DNA from: Candidatus Contendibacter sp.
GTDB taxonomy: Bacteria; Pseudomonadota; Gammaproteobacteria; Competibacterales; Competibacteraceae
Direction: 5' to 3'
Assembly (NCBI GenBank): GCA_029624765.1
Contig: JARSSO010000041.1
Location: 1 to 62,206, forward strand
DNA: 62,206 bases
Shown one piece after another: positions 1-11,474 of this stretch. Each line of letters begins with the position of its first letter. The stretch's first letter is position 1. The notes under the pieces are model-generated. The model did not search any database. It saw nothing but the letters and a program-made list of their open reading frames with translations, and was not told where the DNA came from. A program made the position numbers and the translations under genes.

Positions 1-196
1 ATGGTCGGCCCTAAAGACTGAAGGTAGACTAGAGTTGTCAACCATGCAAGACTTGTTCGTTACAGTTTCTTACAAATTTTGCTGACAAGATTCGCTGAGT
101 TTTCGGGCATCGAAAAGTCACCGAAGTCGCCAGACGGAGAACCAAAAGCAACGTCCCCAAACGACCGAGGCGCCTTGACGGCGCCTTGAATCGTGG
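1..196. other. Non-coding left edge, downstream of clpB
   Basis: No gene is supported in these bases. The segment lies past the 3' end of clpB, which is read leftwards. Close to the clpB stop are two GGCGCC blocks separated by five bases (about 166-190). They could form a short hairpin, but no T-run follows on the minus strand, so this is at best a weak transcript end. Confidence 0.4.
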
Positions 197-2794
197 TTAT
201 TTGGCCAGCTTGTCCGGCAATCGCTTGCGGAAATCCAAACCCTCCTTGTCGGCGTCTACCGTCACTGTATCGCCCGGCCCGAACTCGCCGGCCAGAATCC
301 GTCGCGCTAGCGGGTTTTCCAGCTCCTGCTGGATCGCCCGCTTGAGCGGTCGCGCCCCGTAAACCGGGTCGAAGCCAGCCTCGCCGAGTCGATCCAGCGC
401 CGCTTCGGTAACCTCCAAACCCATCCGCCGGTCGGCCAAGCGCTTACGTAGATAACCGATCTGAATGTCGGCAATCGCCCGAATCTGTTCTCGACCCAGC
501 GGATGGAACACCACCACCTCGTCGATGCGATTGACGAACTCGGGTCGGAATTGATCGGCCACCTGCGCCATCACCATGCTCTTCATCAGCGGGTAATTGT
601 TCTGCGCCGCCAGTTCCTGAATCATCTGCGAACCGAGGTTGGAGGTCATCACCACCACGGTGTTGCGAAAATCCACCGTCCGTCCCTGGCCGTCGGTCAG
701 CCGCCCGTCGTCCAGCACCTGCAACAGCACGTTGAATACGTCCTGATGCGCCTTTTCGATCTCGTCTAGGAGGATGACCGAGTAAGGCCGTCGCCGCACC
801 GCCTCGGTTAGATAGCCGCCTTCCTCGTAACCGACGTAGCCAGGCGGCGCACCGATCATCCGGGCCACCGAGTGCTTCTCCATGAACTCCGACATGTCGA
901 TCCGCACCATCGCCTCATCGGTGTCGAACAGAAATCCCGCCAGCGCCTTGCACAGTTCGGTCTTGCCGACCCCGGTTGGGCCGAGGAACAGGAACGAACC
1001 ATTAGGCCGGTTGGGATCGGACAGCCCAGCGCGCGACCGGCGAATGGCGTCGCTCACCGCCTTGACCGCTTCGTCCTGTCCCACCACCCGTCGGCGAATG
1101 GCTTCCTCCATCCGCAGCAGCTTGTCGCGCTCGCCTTCCAGCATCTTCGCGACCGGAATACCGGTCCACTTGGAAACCACCTCGGCGATTTCCTCGTCGG
1201 TGACCTTGTTGCGCAGCAGTTTGAATTCACCGTGCTCGGCGGCGCTGGCCTGCGCCAGTTTTTGTTCCAGTTCCGGAATGCGGCCGTAGGTCAGCTCCGA
1301 CATCCGCCCCAAGTCGCCGGCGCGACGGGCCGTATCCAGTTCCAGCCGCGCTCGTTCCAATTCTTCCTTGACCTGCGCCGAACCGTGCAGGGCCAGCTTC
1401 TCCGCCTTCCAAACCTCCTCCAGGTCGGCGAACTCGCGCTCCAGCTTGGCGATTTCCTGTTCCAGAAGTTCCAGCCGCCTCTTCGACGCTTCGTCACCTT
1501 CCTTCTTCAGCGCCTCGCGCTCGATCTTGAGCTGGATCAGCCGCCGCTCCAGCCGGTCCATGGTTTCCGGCTTGGAGTCGATTTCCATGCGGATGCGGGA
1601 AGCCGCCTCGTCCACCAGGTCGATGGCCTTGTCGGGCAGATTGCGGTCGGTGATGTAGCGGTGCGACAACGTAGCGGCGGCGACGATGGCCGGGTCGGTG
1701 ATTTCAACCCCGTGATGGACCTCGTAGCGCTCGTTCAGGCCGCGCAGAATGGCGATGGTGTCCTCGACGCTCGGCTCGCTCACCAGCACCTTTTGGAAGC
1801 GCCGCTCCAGGGCCGCGTCCTTCTCAACGTATTTGCGGTATTCGTCCAGCGTGGTCGCGCCGATGCAGTGCAATTCGCCGCGCGCCAGCGCCGGCTTGAG
1901 CATGTTGCCGGCGTCCATCGAACCCTCGGCCTTGCCGGCGCCGACCATGGTGTGCAGCTCGTCCATGAACAGGATGATCTGGCCTTCCTGCTTGGCCAGG
2001 TCCTTCAACACCGCTTTCAACCGCTCCTCAAATTCGCCGCGAAACTTGGTGCCGGCGATCAGTGCGCCCATGTCCAGCGCCAGGACCCGCTTGTGCTTGA
2101 GTCCTTCCGGCACTTCGCCGTTGATGATGCGCTGGGCCAGACCTTCGACGATGGCGGTCTTGCCGACGCCGGCCTCGCCGATCAACACCGGGTTGTTCTT
2201 GGTGCGCCGCTGCAAAACTTGAATGGTGCGGCGGATTTCGTCGTCGCGGCCGATCACCGGATCGAGCTTCCCCTGCTCGGCCCGCTCGGTCAGGTCGATG
2301 GTGTAACGTTCCAGCGCCTGCCGCTGATCCTCGGCGTTCTGGTCCTCAACCTTCTGGCCGCCGCGCATGGCCTCGATGCCGCGTTCGATCAGGCTCCGGG
2401 TTGCCCCGGCCTTGCGCAGCAAAGTGCCCAGTTCGCCCTTGTCCTCCAGCGCGGCCAGCACGAACAGCTCGGAGGAGATGTAGGCATCCTTGCGCTGCTG
2501 GGCCAGTTTGTCGGTCAGATTCAGCAACCGCGACAGGGCGTTGGAAATCTGCACGTCGCCGCCAACGCCTTCGACGCGCGGCAGCCGGTCCAGCGCTTCG
2601 CCAAGCTGGGAGCGCAGCAGGTTGACGTTCACATCCGCCTGGACGAGCAGCGGCCGCACTGTGCCACCGTCCTGGTCGAGCAAGGCCGCCATCACGTGCG
2701 CCGGTTCGATGAATTGATGATCGCGGCCCACCGCCAGACTTTGGGCGTCGCTCAGGGCCAGTTGAAACTTGCTGGTCAGTTTGTCCATCCGCAT
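197..2794 (-). CDS. clpB: ATP-dependent disaggregase ClpB (Hsp100)
   Basis: Cytoplasmic hexameric AAA+ chaperone that, with DnaK/DnaJ/GrpE, extracts polypeptides from aggregates after heat stress. The 865 residues match the usual ClpB length. Visible in order: the Clp N-domain repeats (about 1-145), first AAA domain with Walker A GEAGVGKT at 206-213, the long charged coiled-coil M-domain (about 410-525) that separates ClpB from ClpA/ClpC, second AAA domain with Walker A GPTGVGKT near 607 and Walker [11 protein letters not shown]. The start MRMDKLT aligns with the MRLDRLT start of E. coli ClpB. It lies 81 bp downstream of argB on the same strand and has its own sigma-32-like promoter in that gap, so heat induction independent of argB is expected. 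Confidence 0.98.
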   Translation of the reverse strand: MRMDKLTSKFQLALSDAQSLAVGRDHQFIEPAHVMAALLDQDGGTVRPLLVQADVNVNLLRSQLGEALDRLPRVEGVGGDVQISNALSRLLNLTDKLAQQRKDAYISSELFVLAALEDKGELGTLLRKAGATRSLIERGIEAMRGGQKVEDQNAEDQRQALERYTIDLTERAEQGKLDPVIGRDDEIRRTIQVLQRRTKNNPVLIGEAGVGKTAIVEGLAQRIINGEVPEGLKHKRVLALDMGALIAGTKFRGEFEERLKAVLKDLAKQEGQIILFMDELHTMVGAGKAEGSMDAGNMLKPALARGELHCIGATTLDEYRKYVEKDAALERRFQKVLVSEPSVEDTIAILRGLNERYEVHHGVEITDPAIVAAATLSHRYITDRNLPDKAIDLVDEAASRIRMEIDSKPETMDRLERRLIQLKIEREALKKEGDEASKRRLELLEQEIAKLEREFADLEEVWKAEKLALHGSAQVKEELERARLELDTARRAGDLGRMSELTYGRIPELEQKLAQASAAEHGEFKLLRNKVTDEEIAEVVSKWTGIPVAKMLEGERDKLLRMEEAIRRRVVGQDEAVKAVSDAIRRSRAGLSDPNRPNGSFLFLGPTGVGKTELCKALAGFLFDTDEAMVRIDMSEFMEKHSVARMIGAPPGYVGYEEGGYLTEAVRRRPYSVILLDEIEKAHQDVFNVLLQVLDDGRLTDGQGRTVDFRNTVVVMTSNLGSQMIQELAAQNNYPLMKSMVMAQVADQFRPEFVNRIDEVVVFHPLGREQIRAIADIQIGYLRKRLADRRMGLEVTEAALDRLGEAGFDPVYGARPLKRAIQQELENPLARRILAGEFGPGDTVTVDADKEGLDFRKRLPDKLAK

Positions 2795-2831
2795 CGCAGG
2801 TTCACTCCCGTGAGGAAATCATTTCCCTACG

Positions 2832-2859
2832 AAATGGCGGTGGTTTGAAGAAATTCAAG
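2832..2859 (-). promoter_or_regulatory. Probable sigma-32 heat-shock promoter of clpB
   Basis: On the minus strand a CTTGAAT box (2859-2853) is followed after 13 bases by CGCCATTT (2839-2832). This closely fits the RpoH consensus CTTGAAA-N13-15-CCCCATNT. It sits about 40 bases before the clpB start, in the gap behind argB. Family knowledge (clpB is a classic RpoH target) agrees; the transcription start itself is inferred. Confidence 0.65.
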
Positions 2860-2875
2860 GGAATTCGATTGTCGC

Positions 2876-5186
<2,311 letters not shown>

Positions 5187-5196
5187 GCGGGCGCTG

Positions 5197-5658
5197 TCAA
5201 TGCCGCCCGGAATGGCCGAAGCCGCCGACGCCGCGCTGGCTGGGGGTGAATTCGGGGACAATTTCGAATCGGGCGCGGATTACCGGCACGATCACCAACT
5301 GGGCGATGCGCTCGCCGACAGCGACGGTGAACGGGGCGTGGCCCCGGTTCCAGCACGACACCAGCAGCTCGCCCTGGTAATCGCTGTCGATCAACCCCAC
5401 CAGATTGCCCAGCACGATGCCGTGTTTGTGACCCAGACCGGAGCGCGGCAGGACCATTGCCGCCAGGCCAGGGTCGCCGATGTGAATGGCGATTCCGGTG
5501 GGGATCAGATGCGTTTCGCCCGGATGCACCGTCAGGGGTTCCGGCAGGCAGGCGCGCAAATCCAGGCCGGCCGAGCCGGTGGTGGCGTAGTGGGGCAGGG
5601 GAAGGTCTTGACCCAGCCGGGGGTCGAGGATTTTAAGTTCGATGGTTTGGTGGGTCAT
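5197..5658 (-). CDS. dut: Deoxyuridine 5'-triphosphate nucleotidohydrolase (dUTPase)
   Basis: Hydrolyses dUTP to dUMP and pyrophosphate, keeping uracil out of DNA and feeding dTMP synthesis. The 153-residue product has the trimeric dUTPase motifs: [11 protein letters not shown] (motif I), [11 protein letters not shown] (II), [11 protein letters not shown] (III), [11 protein letters not shown] (IV) and the C-terminal [10 protein letters not shown] (V, with S where T is usual). The start [11 protein letters not shown] is chosen because dUTPases begin close to this point; the open frame extends to 5832 without family-like residues. First gene of the minus-strand dut-algC-argB series. The usual proteobacterial neighbour coaBC (dfp) is not in the window. 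Confidence 0.96.
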   Translation of the reverse strand: MTHQTIELKILDPRLGQDLPLPHYATTGSAGLDLRACLPEPLTVHPGETHLIPTGIAIHIGDPGLAAMVLPRSGLGHKHGIVLGNLVGLIDSDYQGELLVSCWNRGHAPFTVAVGERIAQLVIVPVIRARFEIVPEFTPSQRGVGGFGHSGRH

Positions 5659-6183
5659 GCCGCGTCCGGCTTGATGCTGTTGAGGAGGCTTCGACCATGT
5701 AAATTCTGGCGCGCGATGGTCAATGCCGTGGACAGGGATGATAACCTTACCAAAACTCGCGCGGCGATGCTGTGTTTGCATACAAAAAATGCCTGGATTT
5801 CGCCGTGCATGATTCGGTCTTTGCTCGATCATGTGTTGCCGTAAGAGACGAACTGGTGTTTGCGGTTGCCCGCGGTAGTGTGTCAGGTATTATATGGCCC
5901 ATAAAATATTTAAAAATCAAAAAATTATTTGCGCTCCCGGTAAGTTTTCCCTGTCCTATGCATCCATCGCCAAAGCGTAATTTCATTACTTCACTTCTGT
6001 TGTGATTTTATGGAGCAAAAAAATCAACACTTCCGCAGGCATAAAGTGATTGTTGAAGCCACCGACCCCTAGCGGTGGAACATCGTGCAGCTCAAGGGGG
6101 GATGCCTTATAGTGGGGCCAACGGGAGCAAATCCCATGGCCCATCCATACTGAGTCGAATTCCCTCACCGTTGGACAACCCTC
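5659..6183. other. AT-rich divergent intergenic region between dut and yraN
   Basis: About 525 bases without a supported gene, conspicuously richer in A and T than its surroundings (notably 5890-6030). It must hold the divergent promoters of dut and yraN-metH. Near the yraN end there is a nested hairpin: GGGCCA (6115-6120) pairs with TGGCCC (6137-6142), with GGGA/TCCC inside. It is followed at 6143-6160 by an 18-base motif that recurs before the ornithine decarboxylase gene. No cobalamin, SAM or SAH riboswitch consensus could be matched by eye. Confidence 0.45.
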
Positions 6184-6543
6184 TTGATTAGCCGCGTCGC
6201 CCAGGGAGCCGCCGCCGAGGACCTGGCTCTTCGTTATCTGGAAGCGCGGGGCCTGAGCCTGGTGGCGCGCAATTTCCGGTGTCGCGTCGGCGAACTGGAC
6301 CTGATCATGCGCGATGGCGAACAACTGGTGTTCGTGGAAGTGCGCAGCCGCCGCCACAATCGCTACGGCACGCCCGCCGAATCGATCACTCGAACCAAGC
6401 AACAGCGCCTGTTGCGGACCGCCGCGCTCTACCTGCAACGCCAGCGTCTTGACCCGCCCTGCCGCTTCGATGTAGTGGCTATTCTCCAGGCCGGCGACGA
6501 GCCGCGGATGGAATGGATTCGAGACGCCTTTCAATTGAACTGA
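6184..6543 (+). CDS. yraN: YraN/UPF0102 family nuclease-like protein
   Basis: Small (119-residue) member of the UPF0102 family, which has a restriction-endonuclease-like fold; the cellular substrate is not established. The core motif is visible as VGELDLIMRDGEQLVFVEVR, with the expected acidic residues and E-x-R in place of E-x-K. The start is TTG: an in-frame TGA lies at 6151 and no ATG or GTG occurs between it and 6184, so TTG is the only reasonable start. The stop codon abuts the metH start with no gap, implying cotranscription. The usual neighbour rsmI is absent from the window. Confidence 0.88.
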   Translation: MISRVAQGAAAEDLALRYLEARGLSLVARNFRCRVGELDLIMRDGEQLVFVEVRSRRHNRYGTPAESITRTKQQRLLRTAALYLQRQRLDPPCRFDVVAILQAGDEPRMEWIRDAFQLN

Positions 6544-9500
6544 ATGACCGACAATTCCGCCAAAGTGGCCGAGTACTCCACCATGCCCGTTGATCGCACC
6601 GCCCAATTACAAGACCTGCTCGCCCGCCGCATCCTGATTCTCGACGGCGCGATGGGCACCATGATCCAGAGCTACCGCTTGCAAGAGGCGGATTATCGCG
6701 GCGAACGCTTCCGTGACTGGCCCTGCGATCTCAAAGGCAACAACGATCTGTTGGTGTTGACCCAACCGGCGATTATTCGTGAAATTCACGCGGCCTATTT
6801 GGAAGCGGGCGCGGACATCATCGAGACCAACACCTTCAATTCCACTGCGGTATCGATGCACGACTACGGCATGGAAAGCCTGGTGCTGGAACTGAACCGC
6901 GAGGCGGCGAAATTGGCGCATGCGGTCGCGGATCGCTACAGCACGCCAGAACGGCCCCGTTTTGTCGCTGGGATTCTCGGCCCAACCGGGCGCACCGCCA
7001 GCCTGTCGCCAGATGTGAATAATCCCGGCTTTCGTAATATCCGCTTCGATGATCTGGTCACAGCCTATACCGAGGCTGCGCAAGGGCTGATTGAAGGCGG
7101 TGCGGATATTCTGCTGGTCGAAACCATCTTCGATACGCTCAATGCCAAGGCGGCGCTGTTCGCCATCCAGCAAATTTTCGACGAGACGGGAAACCGTTTG
7201 CCGGTGATGATTTCCGGCACCATCACCGATAAATCCGGGCGTACCCTGTCCGGCCAGACTACAGAAGCCTTTTGGAACTCGCTATCCCACATCCGCCCGT
7301 TGTCGTTTGGCCTGAATTGCGCGTGGGGGGCGAGCCAGCTGCGGCCTTATATTGCGGAACTGGCCCGCATCACTGATCTGCCGGTTTCCGCCCACCCGAA
7401 TGCCGGGCTGCCAAACGCCTTTGGCGAGTACGATGAAAGCCCGGAGACGATGGCCGCCAAAATCCGCGAATTCGCCGAAAGCGGCTTTCTCAACATCGTC
7501 GGCGGTTGCTGCGGCACCACCCCTGCCCATATCCGCGCCATCGCCGAAGCAGTCAAGGATTTTCCGCCGCGTGCGATTCCCACGATTGAGCCGCGCTGTC
7601 GGCTGTCTGGCCTGGAGCCGCTCAACATCGGCCCGGATTCGCTGTTCGTGAATGTCGGCGAGCGCACCAACGTCACCGGCTCGGCGGTGTTCAAGCGGCT
7701 GATCAAGGCCGGGGACTACACCGTCGCGCTCGACGTCGCCCGCCAGCAGGTCGAGAACGGCGCGCAAATTATCGACATCAACATGGATGAGGGGATGCTC
7801 GACTCAAAGGAAGCGATGGTCACGTTTCTGAATCTGATCGCCGCCGAGCCAGACATCAGCCGCGTGCCGGTGATGATCGATTCGTCCAAGTGGGAAATTC
7901 TGGAGGCGGCGCTCAAGTGCATCCAGGGCAAGCCGGTGGTGAATTCGATCAGCCTGAAGGAAGGCGAGGCGGAATTCATTCGTCAGGCGCACTTGATTCG
8001 CCGTTATGGCGCGGCGGCCATCGTCATGGCGTTCGACGAGCAGGGCCAGGCCGACACCGAGGAACGCAAATTCGCCATCTGCCAGCGCGCCTATCGGATT
8101 CTGACCGAGCAAGCCGGTTTCCCGCCGCAGGACATCATCTTCGATCCCAACATCTTCGCCGTCGCTACCGGCATCGCGGAACACAACAACTACGCGGTGG
8201 ATTTCATCGAGGCCACCCGGCGGATCAAGGCGGAACTGCCGCACGCGCTGGTTTCCGGCGGTGTTTCCAACGTCTCCTTCTCGTTCCGGGGCAACAACCC
8301 GGTGCGCGAGGCGATTCATTCGGTCTTCCTCTATCACGCCATCCAGGCCGGCCTGACCATGGGCATCGTCAACGCCGGCCAGCTGGCGATTTACGAGGAA
8401 ATCCCGCCGGAGCTGCGGGAACGGGTCGAGGACGTGATTCTCAACCGCCGCCCGGACGCCACCGAGCGGCTGTTGGAAATCGCCGACCAGTACAAAGACG
8501 ATTCCCCCTCGCCCTCTGGAAAAGGGGCCAGAGGTGAGGGTGTGGACTGGCGTTCCTGGCCGGTGGCGAAGCGGTTGGAACACGCCCTGATCAAAGGGAT
8601 CGACGAGTTCATCGAAACCGATACCGAGGAAGCTCGCCAGCAAGCCGAACGGCCCTTGCACGTCATCGAAGGGCCGCTGATGGACGGGATGAACGTGGTC
8701 GGCGATCTGTTCGGCGCGGGCAAGATGTTTTTGCCACAGGTAGTGAAATCGGCGCGGGTGATGAAAAAATCCGTGGCTTACCTGATCCCATTCATCGAAG
8801 CCGAGCAAACTGGCGGCGAACGGCGTTCGAACGGGCGGATCGTGCTGGCCACGGTCAAGGGCGACGTGCACGACATCGGCAAAAACATCGTCGGCGTGGT
8901 GCTCCAGTGCAATAACTTTGAGGTCATCGACCTCGGCGTGATGGTGCCCGCCCAAAAGATTCTGGATACTGCCCGCGAGCACAATGCCGACATGATCGGC
9001 TTGTCTGGGCTGATTACCCCGTCGCTGGATGAAATGGTCAACGTCGCCAGGGAGATGAAACGGCAGGATTTTTCCATCCCGCTGCTGATCGGCGGCGCGA
9101 CCACCTCGGCGATGCACACGGCGGTCAAGATCGACCCGCAGTATTCCGGCCCAGTGATCTACGTCAAGGACGCTTCACGGGCGGTCGGCGTGGCGCAAAA
9201 TCTGGTCGGCGCCGAGTCGCGCGAACCCTTTGTTGCCCGGATCAAGCGGGAGTGCGCCCAGAAACGGGAACAGCACGCCAACCGCCGACAACGGGAGCCG
9301 CTGTTGCCGCTGGCGCAAGTCCGCGCCAACCGGCCGACTCTCGACTGGTCGGCTTACGTTCCGCCCAGGCCCGCTTTTCTAGGTATTCGCACTTTCGATG
9401 ATTACCCCTTGGCGGAACTGGTGGAACGGATCGACTGGACGCCGTTTTTCCATGCCTGGGAATTGCGCGGGCGTTATCCGGCCATTCTCGACGATCCCGA

Positions 9501-10290
9501 GCAGGGCGAGCAGGCTCGACATTTGTTCGCCGACGCCCAGACGATGTTGGACTGGATCATCACCGAACGCTGGCTGACGGCGCGGGCGGTGATCGGTTTT
9601 TTCTCAGCCAGCCGGGTTGGGGAAGACGACATCGCGCTGTATGCCGACGAGACCCGCGATCAGGTTCTGATGACGCTGCACCACCTGCGCCAGCAAGGCC
9701 CGAAACCAGACGGCAAGCCCCATCACTGCCTGGCCGACTGGATCGCGCCGCGCGAATCCAGCGTGGCCGACTACTTGGGGGCGTTCGCCGTGACCGCCGG
9801 CATCGGCATTGACGAACGAGTGGCGGAATTCGCGCGGACTCACGACGACTATCGCGCCATCCTGCTCAAAGCCCTGGCCGACCGGCTGGCGGAAGCCTTC
9901 GCCGAGCGATTGCACGAGCGGGTGCGCAAGGAATTCTGGGGCTACGCCAGCGGCGAGAAACTAAGCAACGAAGATTTGATCGCGGAAAACTATCGCGGCA
10001 TCCGCCCCGCGCCCGGTTATCCGGCCTGCCCCGATCACACCGAAAAGGGGTTGCTCTGGCGGTTGCTGGACGTGGACCGCAACGCCGGGATTCATCTGAC
10101 CGAAAGTTTCGCGATGACTCCGACGGCGGCGGTAAGCGGCTGGTACTTCAGCCATCCCGAGGCGCGCTATTTCGGCGTGGGCCGGCTGGAACGAGACCAG
10201 GTCGCCGATTACGCCCAGCGCAAGGGCTGGACCGTGGCGGAGGCGGAAAAATGGCTGGCGCCGAATCTCGGGTACGAACCGGAGGAATAA
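6544..10290 (+). CDS. metH: Cobalamin-dependent methionine synthase
   Basis: Transfers a methyl group from 5-methyltetrahydrofolate to homocysteine through methylcobalamin. The 1248 residues closely follow E. coli MetH (1227). In order: homocysteine-binding domain with zinc ligands around NCAWG and GGCCGTTP (to about 345), pterin-binding domain (about 360-640), cobalamin domain with the ligand motif [11 protein letters not shown] (about 775), and the activation domain with [15 protein letters not shown] near the C-terminus. The start adopted abuts yraN; an internal Met (MPVDRTAQL) fourteen codons later is an alternative. Odd feature: residues about 654-666 are encoded by a short palindromic repeat (8504-8540) sitting in the linker before the cobalamin module. 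Confidence 0.97.
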   Translation: MTDNSAKVAEYSTMPVDRTAQLQDLLARRILILDGAMGTMIQSYRLQEADYRGERFRDWPCDLKGNNDLLVLTQPAIIREIHAAYLEAGADIIETNTFNSTAVSMHDYGMESLVLELNREAAKLAHAVADRYSTPERPRFVAGILGPTGRTASLSPDVNNPGFRNIRFDDLVTAYTEAAQGLIEGGADILLVETIFDTLNAKAALFAIQQIFDETGNRLPVMISGTITDKSGRTLSGQTTEAFWNSLSHIRPLSFGLNCAWGASQLRPYIAELARITDLPVSAHPNAGLPNAFGEYDESPETMAAKIREFAESGFLNIVGGCCGTTPAHIRAIAEAVKDFPPRAIPTIEPRCRLSGLEPLNIGPDSLFVNVGERTNVTGSAVFKRLIKAGDYTVALDVARQQVENGAQIIDINMDEGMLDSKEAMVTFLNLIAAEPDISRVPVMIDSSKWEILEAALKCIQGKPVVNSISLKEGEAEFIRQAHLIRRYGAAAIVMAFDEQGQADTEERKFAICQRAYRILTEQAGFPPQDIIFDPNIFAVATGIAEHNNYAVDFIEATRRIKAELPHALVSGGVSNVSFSFRGNNPVREAIHSVFLYHAIQAGLTMGIVNAGQLAIYEEIPPELRERVEDVILNRRPDATERLLEIADQYKDDSPSPSGKGARGEGVDWRSWPVAKRLEHALIKGIDEFIETDTEEARQQAERPLHVIEGPLMDGMNVVGDLFGAGKMFLPQVVKSARVMKKSVAYLIPFIEAEQTGGERRSNGRIVLATVKGDVHDIGKNIVGVVLQCNNFEVIDLGVMVPAQKILDTAREHNADMIGLSGLITPSLDEMVNVAREMKRQDFSIPLLIGGATTSAMHTAVKIDPQYSGPVIYVKDASRAVGVAQNLVGAESREPFVARIKRECAQKREQHANRRQREPLLPLAQVRANRPTLDWSAYVPPRPAFLGIRTFDDYPLAELVERIDWTPFFHAWELRGRYPAILDDPEQGEQARHLFADAQTMLDWIITERWLTARAVIGFFSASRVGEDDIALYADETRDQVLMTLHHLRQQGPKPDGKPHHCLADWIAPRESSVADYLGAFAVTAGIGIDERVAEFARTHDDYRAILLKALADRLAEAFAERLHERVRKEFWGYASGEKLSNEDLIAENYRGIRPAPGYPACPDHTEKGLLWRLLDVDRNAGIHLTESFAMTPTAAVSGWYFSHPEARYFGVGRLERDQVADYAQRKGWTVAEAEKWLAPNLGYEPEE
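8504..8540 (+). repeat. Palindromic repeat inserted in frame within metH
   Basis: Imperfect inverted repeat: CCCTCGCCCTCTGG on the left faces CCAGAGGTGAGGG on the right across a short A/G-rich loop. It belongs to the same sequence family as 37475-37513 (inside purL) and 34259-34290 (intergenic). It is translated in frame as a Pro/Ser/Gly-rich peptide ([13 protein letters not shown]), in a linker where E. coli MetH has unrelated residues. Confidence 0.75.
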
Positions 10291-10437
10291 GAGGCTGCGC
10301 GGCCCCGTCCAGGTCGCGACTTGGGGTATAGTACCGGCGCGCGGGGTGCGGCGCCGCTCGCCAACGGGCGCGGCGACGGCCGTCATGCCCGTCGTGGACG
10401 CCGGGCAACAGAGGTCAGGTCATGGGGGAACAGCACG

Positions 10438-11238
10438 ATGGAAATCAAGACGGTAACCGTGAATACGATAGGGTTCCTGGAAAAGGAACGACGGATGATC
10501 CGCAACATTCTGTCGTTGGCCAGCAACCGGGAGCATACCTACCAGTTGGCGCTCAGCAGCCAGGAAGCGGCTGACATCATGATCGTCAACGCCGACGATC
10601 CCTCGGCGATGGTGACCTGGAACGAAGTTCGCCAGGTTTTTCCGGAAACCCGCGTGGTGCTGGCATCGACCACGCCGGCCTTCGAATCGGACTATATCTG
10701 CATCCGGCGACCGCTGATCGCCAGCCAGTTGCACGGGGTGCTGACGCTGGGCGGACCGCAGAAGACGGCGGCAACGCCCAAGCCACACAAATACGAGATG
10801 CTTAAAAAGAGTTTTCTGTTCCGCAACCTGGCCCCGGGCCACCTGGAAAGGATCGCCGAATTGGCGCGAGTGTTGACGTTGCCCGCCCAGCATGTCGTGT
10901 TCGAGAAAACCGACGCGGGCGAGGAGATGCTCGTGGTGTTGAGCGGCCGGCTGAAAATCGGCGTCGCCAACCGAGAGGGACGGGAAATCGTCCTCGGCAC
11001 GCTGGGACCAGGCGAAATCTTCGGCGAAATCGCCATGCTCGACGGTTGCGGGCGTTCGGCCACCGCAACCACATTGACGCCGTGTGAATTGCTGGGCATT
11101 CATCGCAAGGATTTCATGCCGTTCCTGGAGCAGAACCCCAAGGCGGCGGCGGACCTGATCACGGTGCTGGCCCTGCGGTTGCGGCTCAACACCGAGCAAC
11201 TGGCGGAACTCATCACCGAGGAGGACGTGTTGCGGTGA
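10438..11238 (+). CDS. Cyclic-nucleotide-binding-domain protein with N-terminal receiver-like region
   Basis: 266 residues. The C-terminal two-thirds is a Crp/Fnr-type cNMP-binding domain: FLFRNLAPGHLERIAEL leads into a beta-roll with LSGRLKIG and the phosphate-binding cassette region GPGEIFGEIAMLDGCGRSATA. The N-terminal ~100 residues resemble a response-regulator fold (ADIMIVNADDP, TRVVLAST, IRRPLIASQLHGVL), but the phosphoacceptor pattern is not clear. No helix-turn-helix follows the beta-roll, so this is probably a signalling adaptor and not a DNA-binding Crp homologue. The start MEIKTVTV is chosen over a longer frame (from 10321) whose extra 39 residues are arginine/glycine-rich and unlike protein. 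A TATAGT box at 10327 may belong to its promoter. Confidence 0.75.
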   Translation: MEIKTVTVNTIGFLEKERRMIRNILSLASNREHTYQLALSSQEAADIMIVNADDPSAMVTWNEVRQVFPETRVVLASTTPAFESDYICIRRPLIASQLHGVLTLGGPQKTAATPKPHKYEMLKKSFLFRNLAPGHLERIAELARVLTLPAQHVVFEKTDAGEEMLVVLSGRLKIGVANREGREIVLGTLGPGEIFGEIAMLDGCGRSATATTLTPCELLGIHRKDFMPFLEQNPKAAADLITVLALRLRLNTEQLAELITEEDVLR

Positions 11239-11435
11239 GGTTCAAGGGATATTGTCGAAAGTCGAATCTTGCAATATGCCATCAACAAGCCTTGATATCA
11301 TTCCGAACTGATAGTTACTGCCCGGCGACACGTTGCTGAGGTTTAAGGGATATTGTCGAAAGTCGAATCTCGCAATAGGCTATCAACAAATTTTGATATC
11401 ATTCCTTGTTGATAGCTACCACCCGGCAACATGTC
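11236..11435 (+). repeat. 101-bp tandem duplication (two copies)
   Basis: Copy 1 (11236-11336) begins at the stop codon of the cNMP-binding gene; copy 2 (11337-about 11435) follows directly. By eye they agree at about four-fifths of positions, with the first 34 bases nearly identical. Copy 2 carries a perfect inverted repeat, CTATCAACAA (11380-11389) with TTGTTGATAG (11406-11415), which copy 1 has only in part. It lies directly before the ATPase gene pair and may be its leader or promoter region. Confidence 0.85.
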
Positions 11436-11474
11436 GAGCGGAGCTTACCCCCGCCACCGGGGAAGGAGATCGAC

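Noticed and set aside
872..2848. A 658-codon open frame on the plus strand opposite clpB
   Set aside because: Antisense to a well-supported gene, rich in Arg/Gln/His as expected from GC-rich third-position bias, no domain signature and no ribosome site.
6000..6183. Possible cobalamin or SAH riboswitch before yraN-metH
   Set aside because: Hairpins are present, but the B12-box and the conserved cores of the SAH and cobalamin classes could not be matched. A covariance-model scan (Rfam) would decide; a hit above threshold would reverse this.
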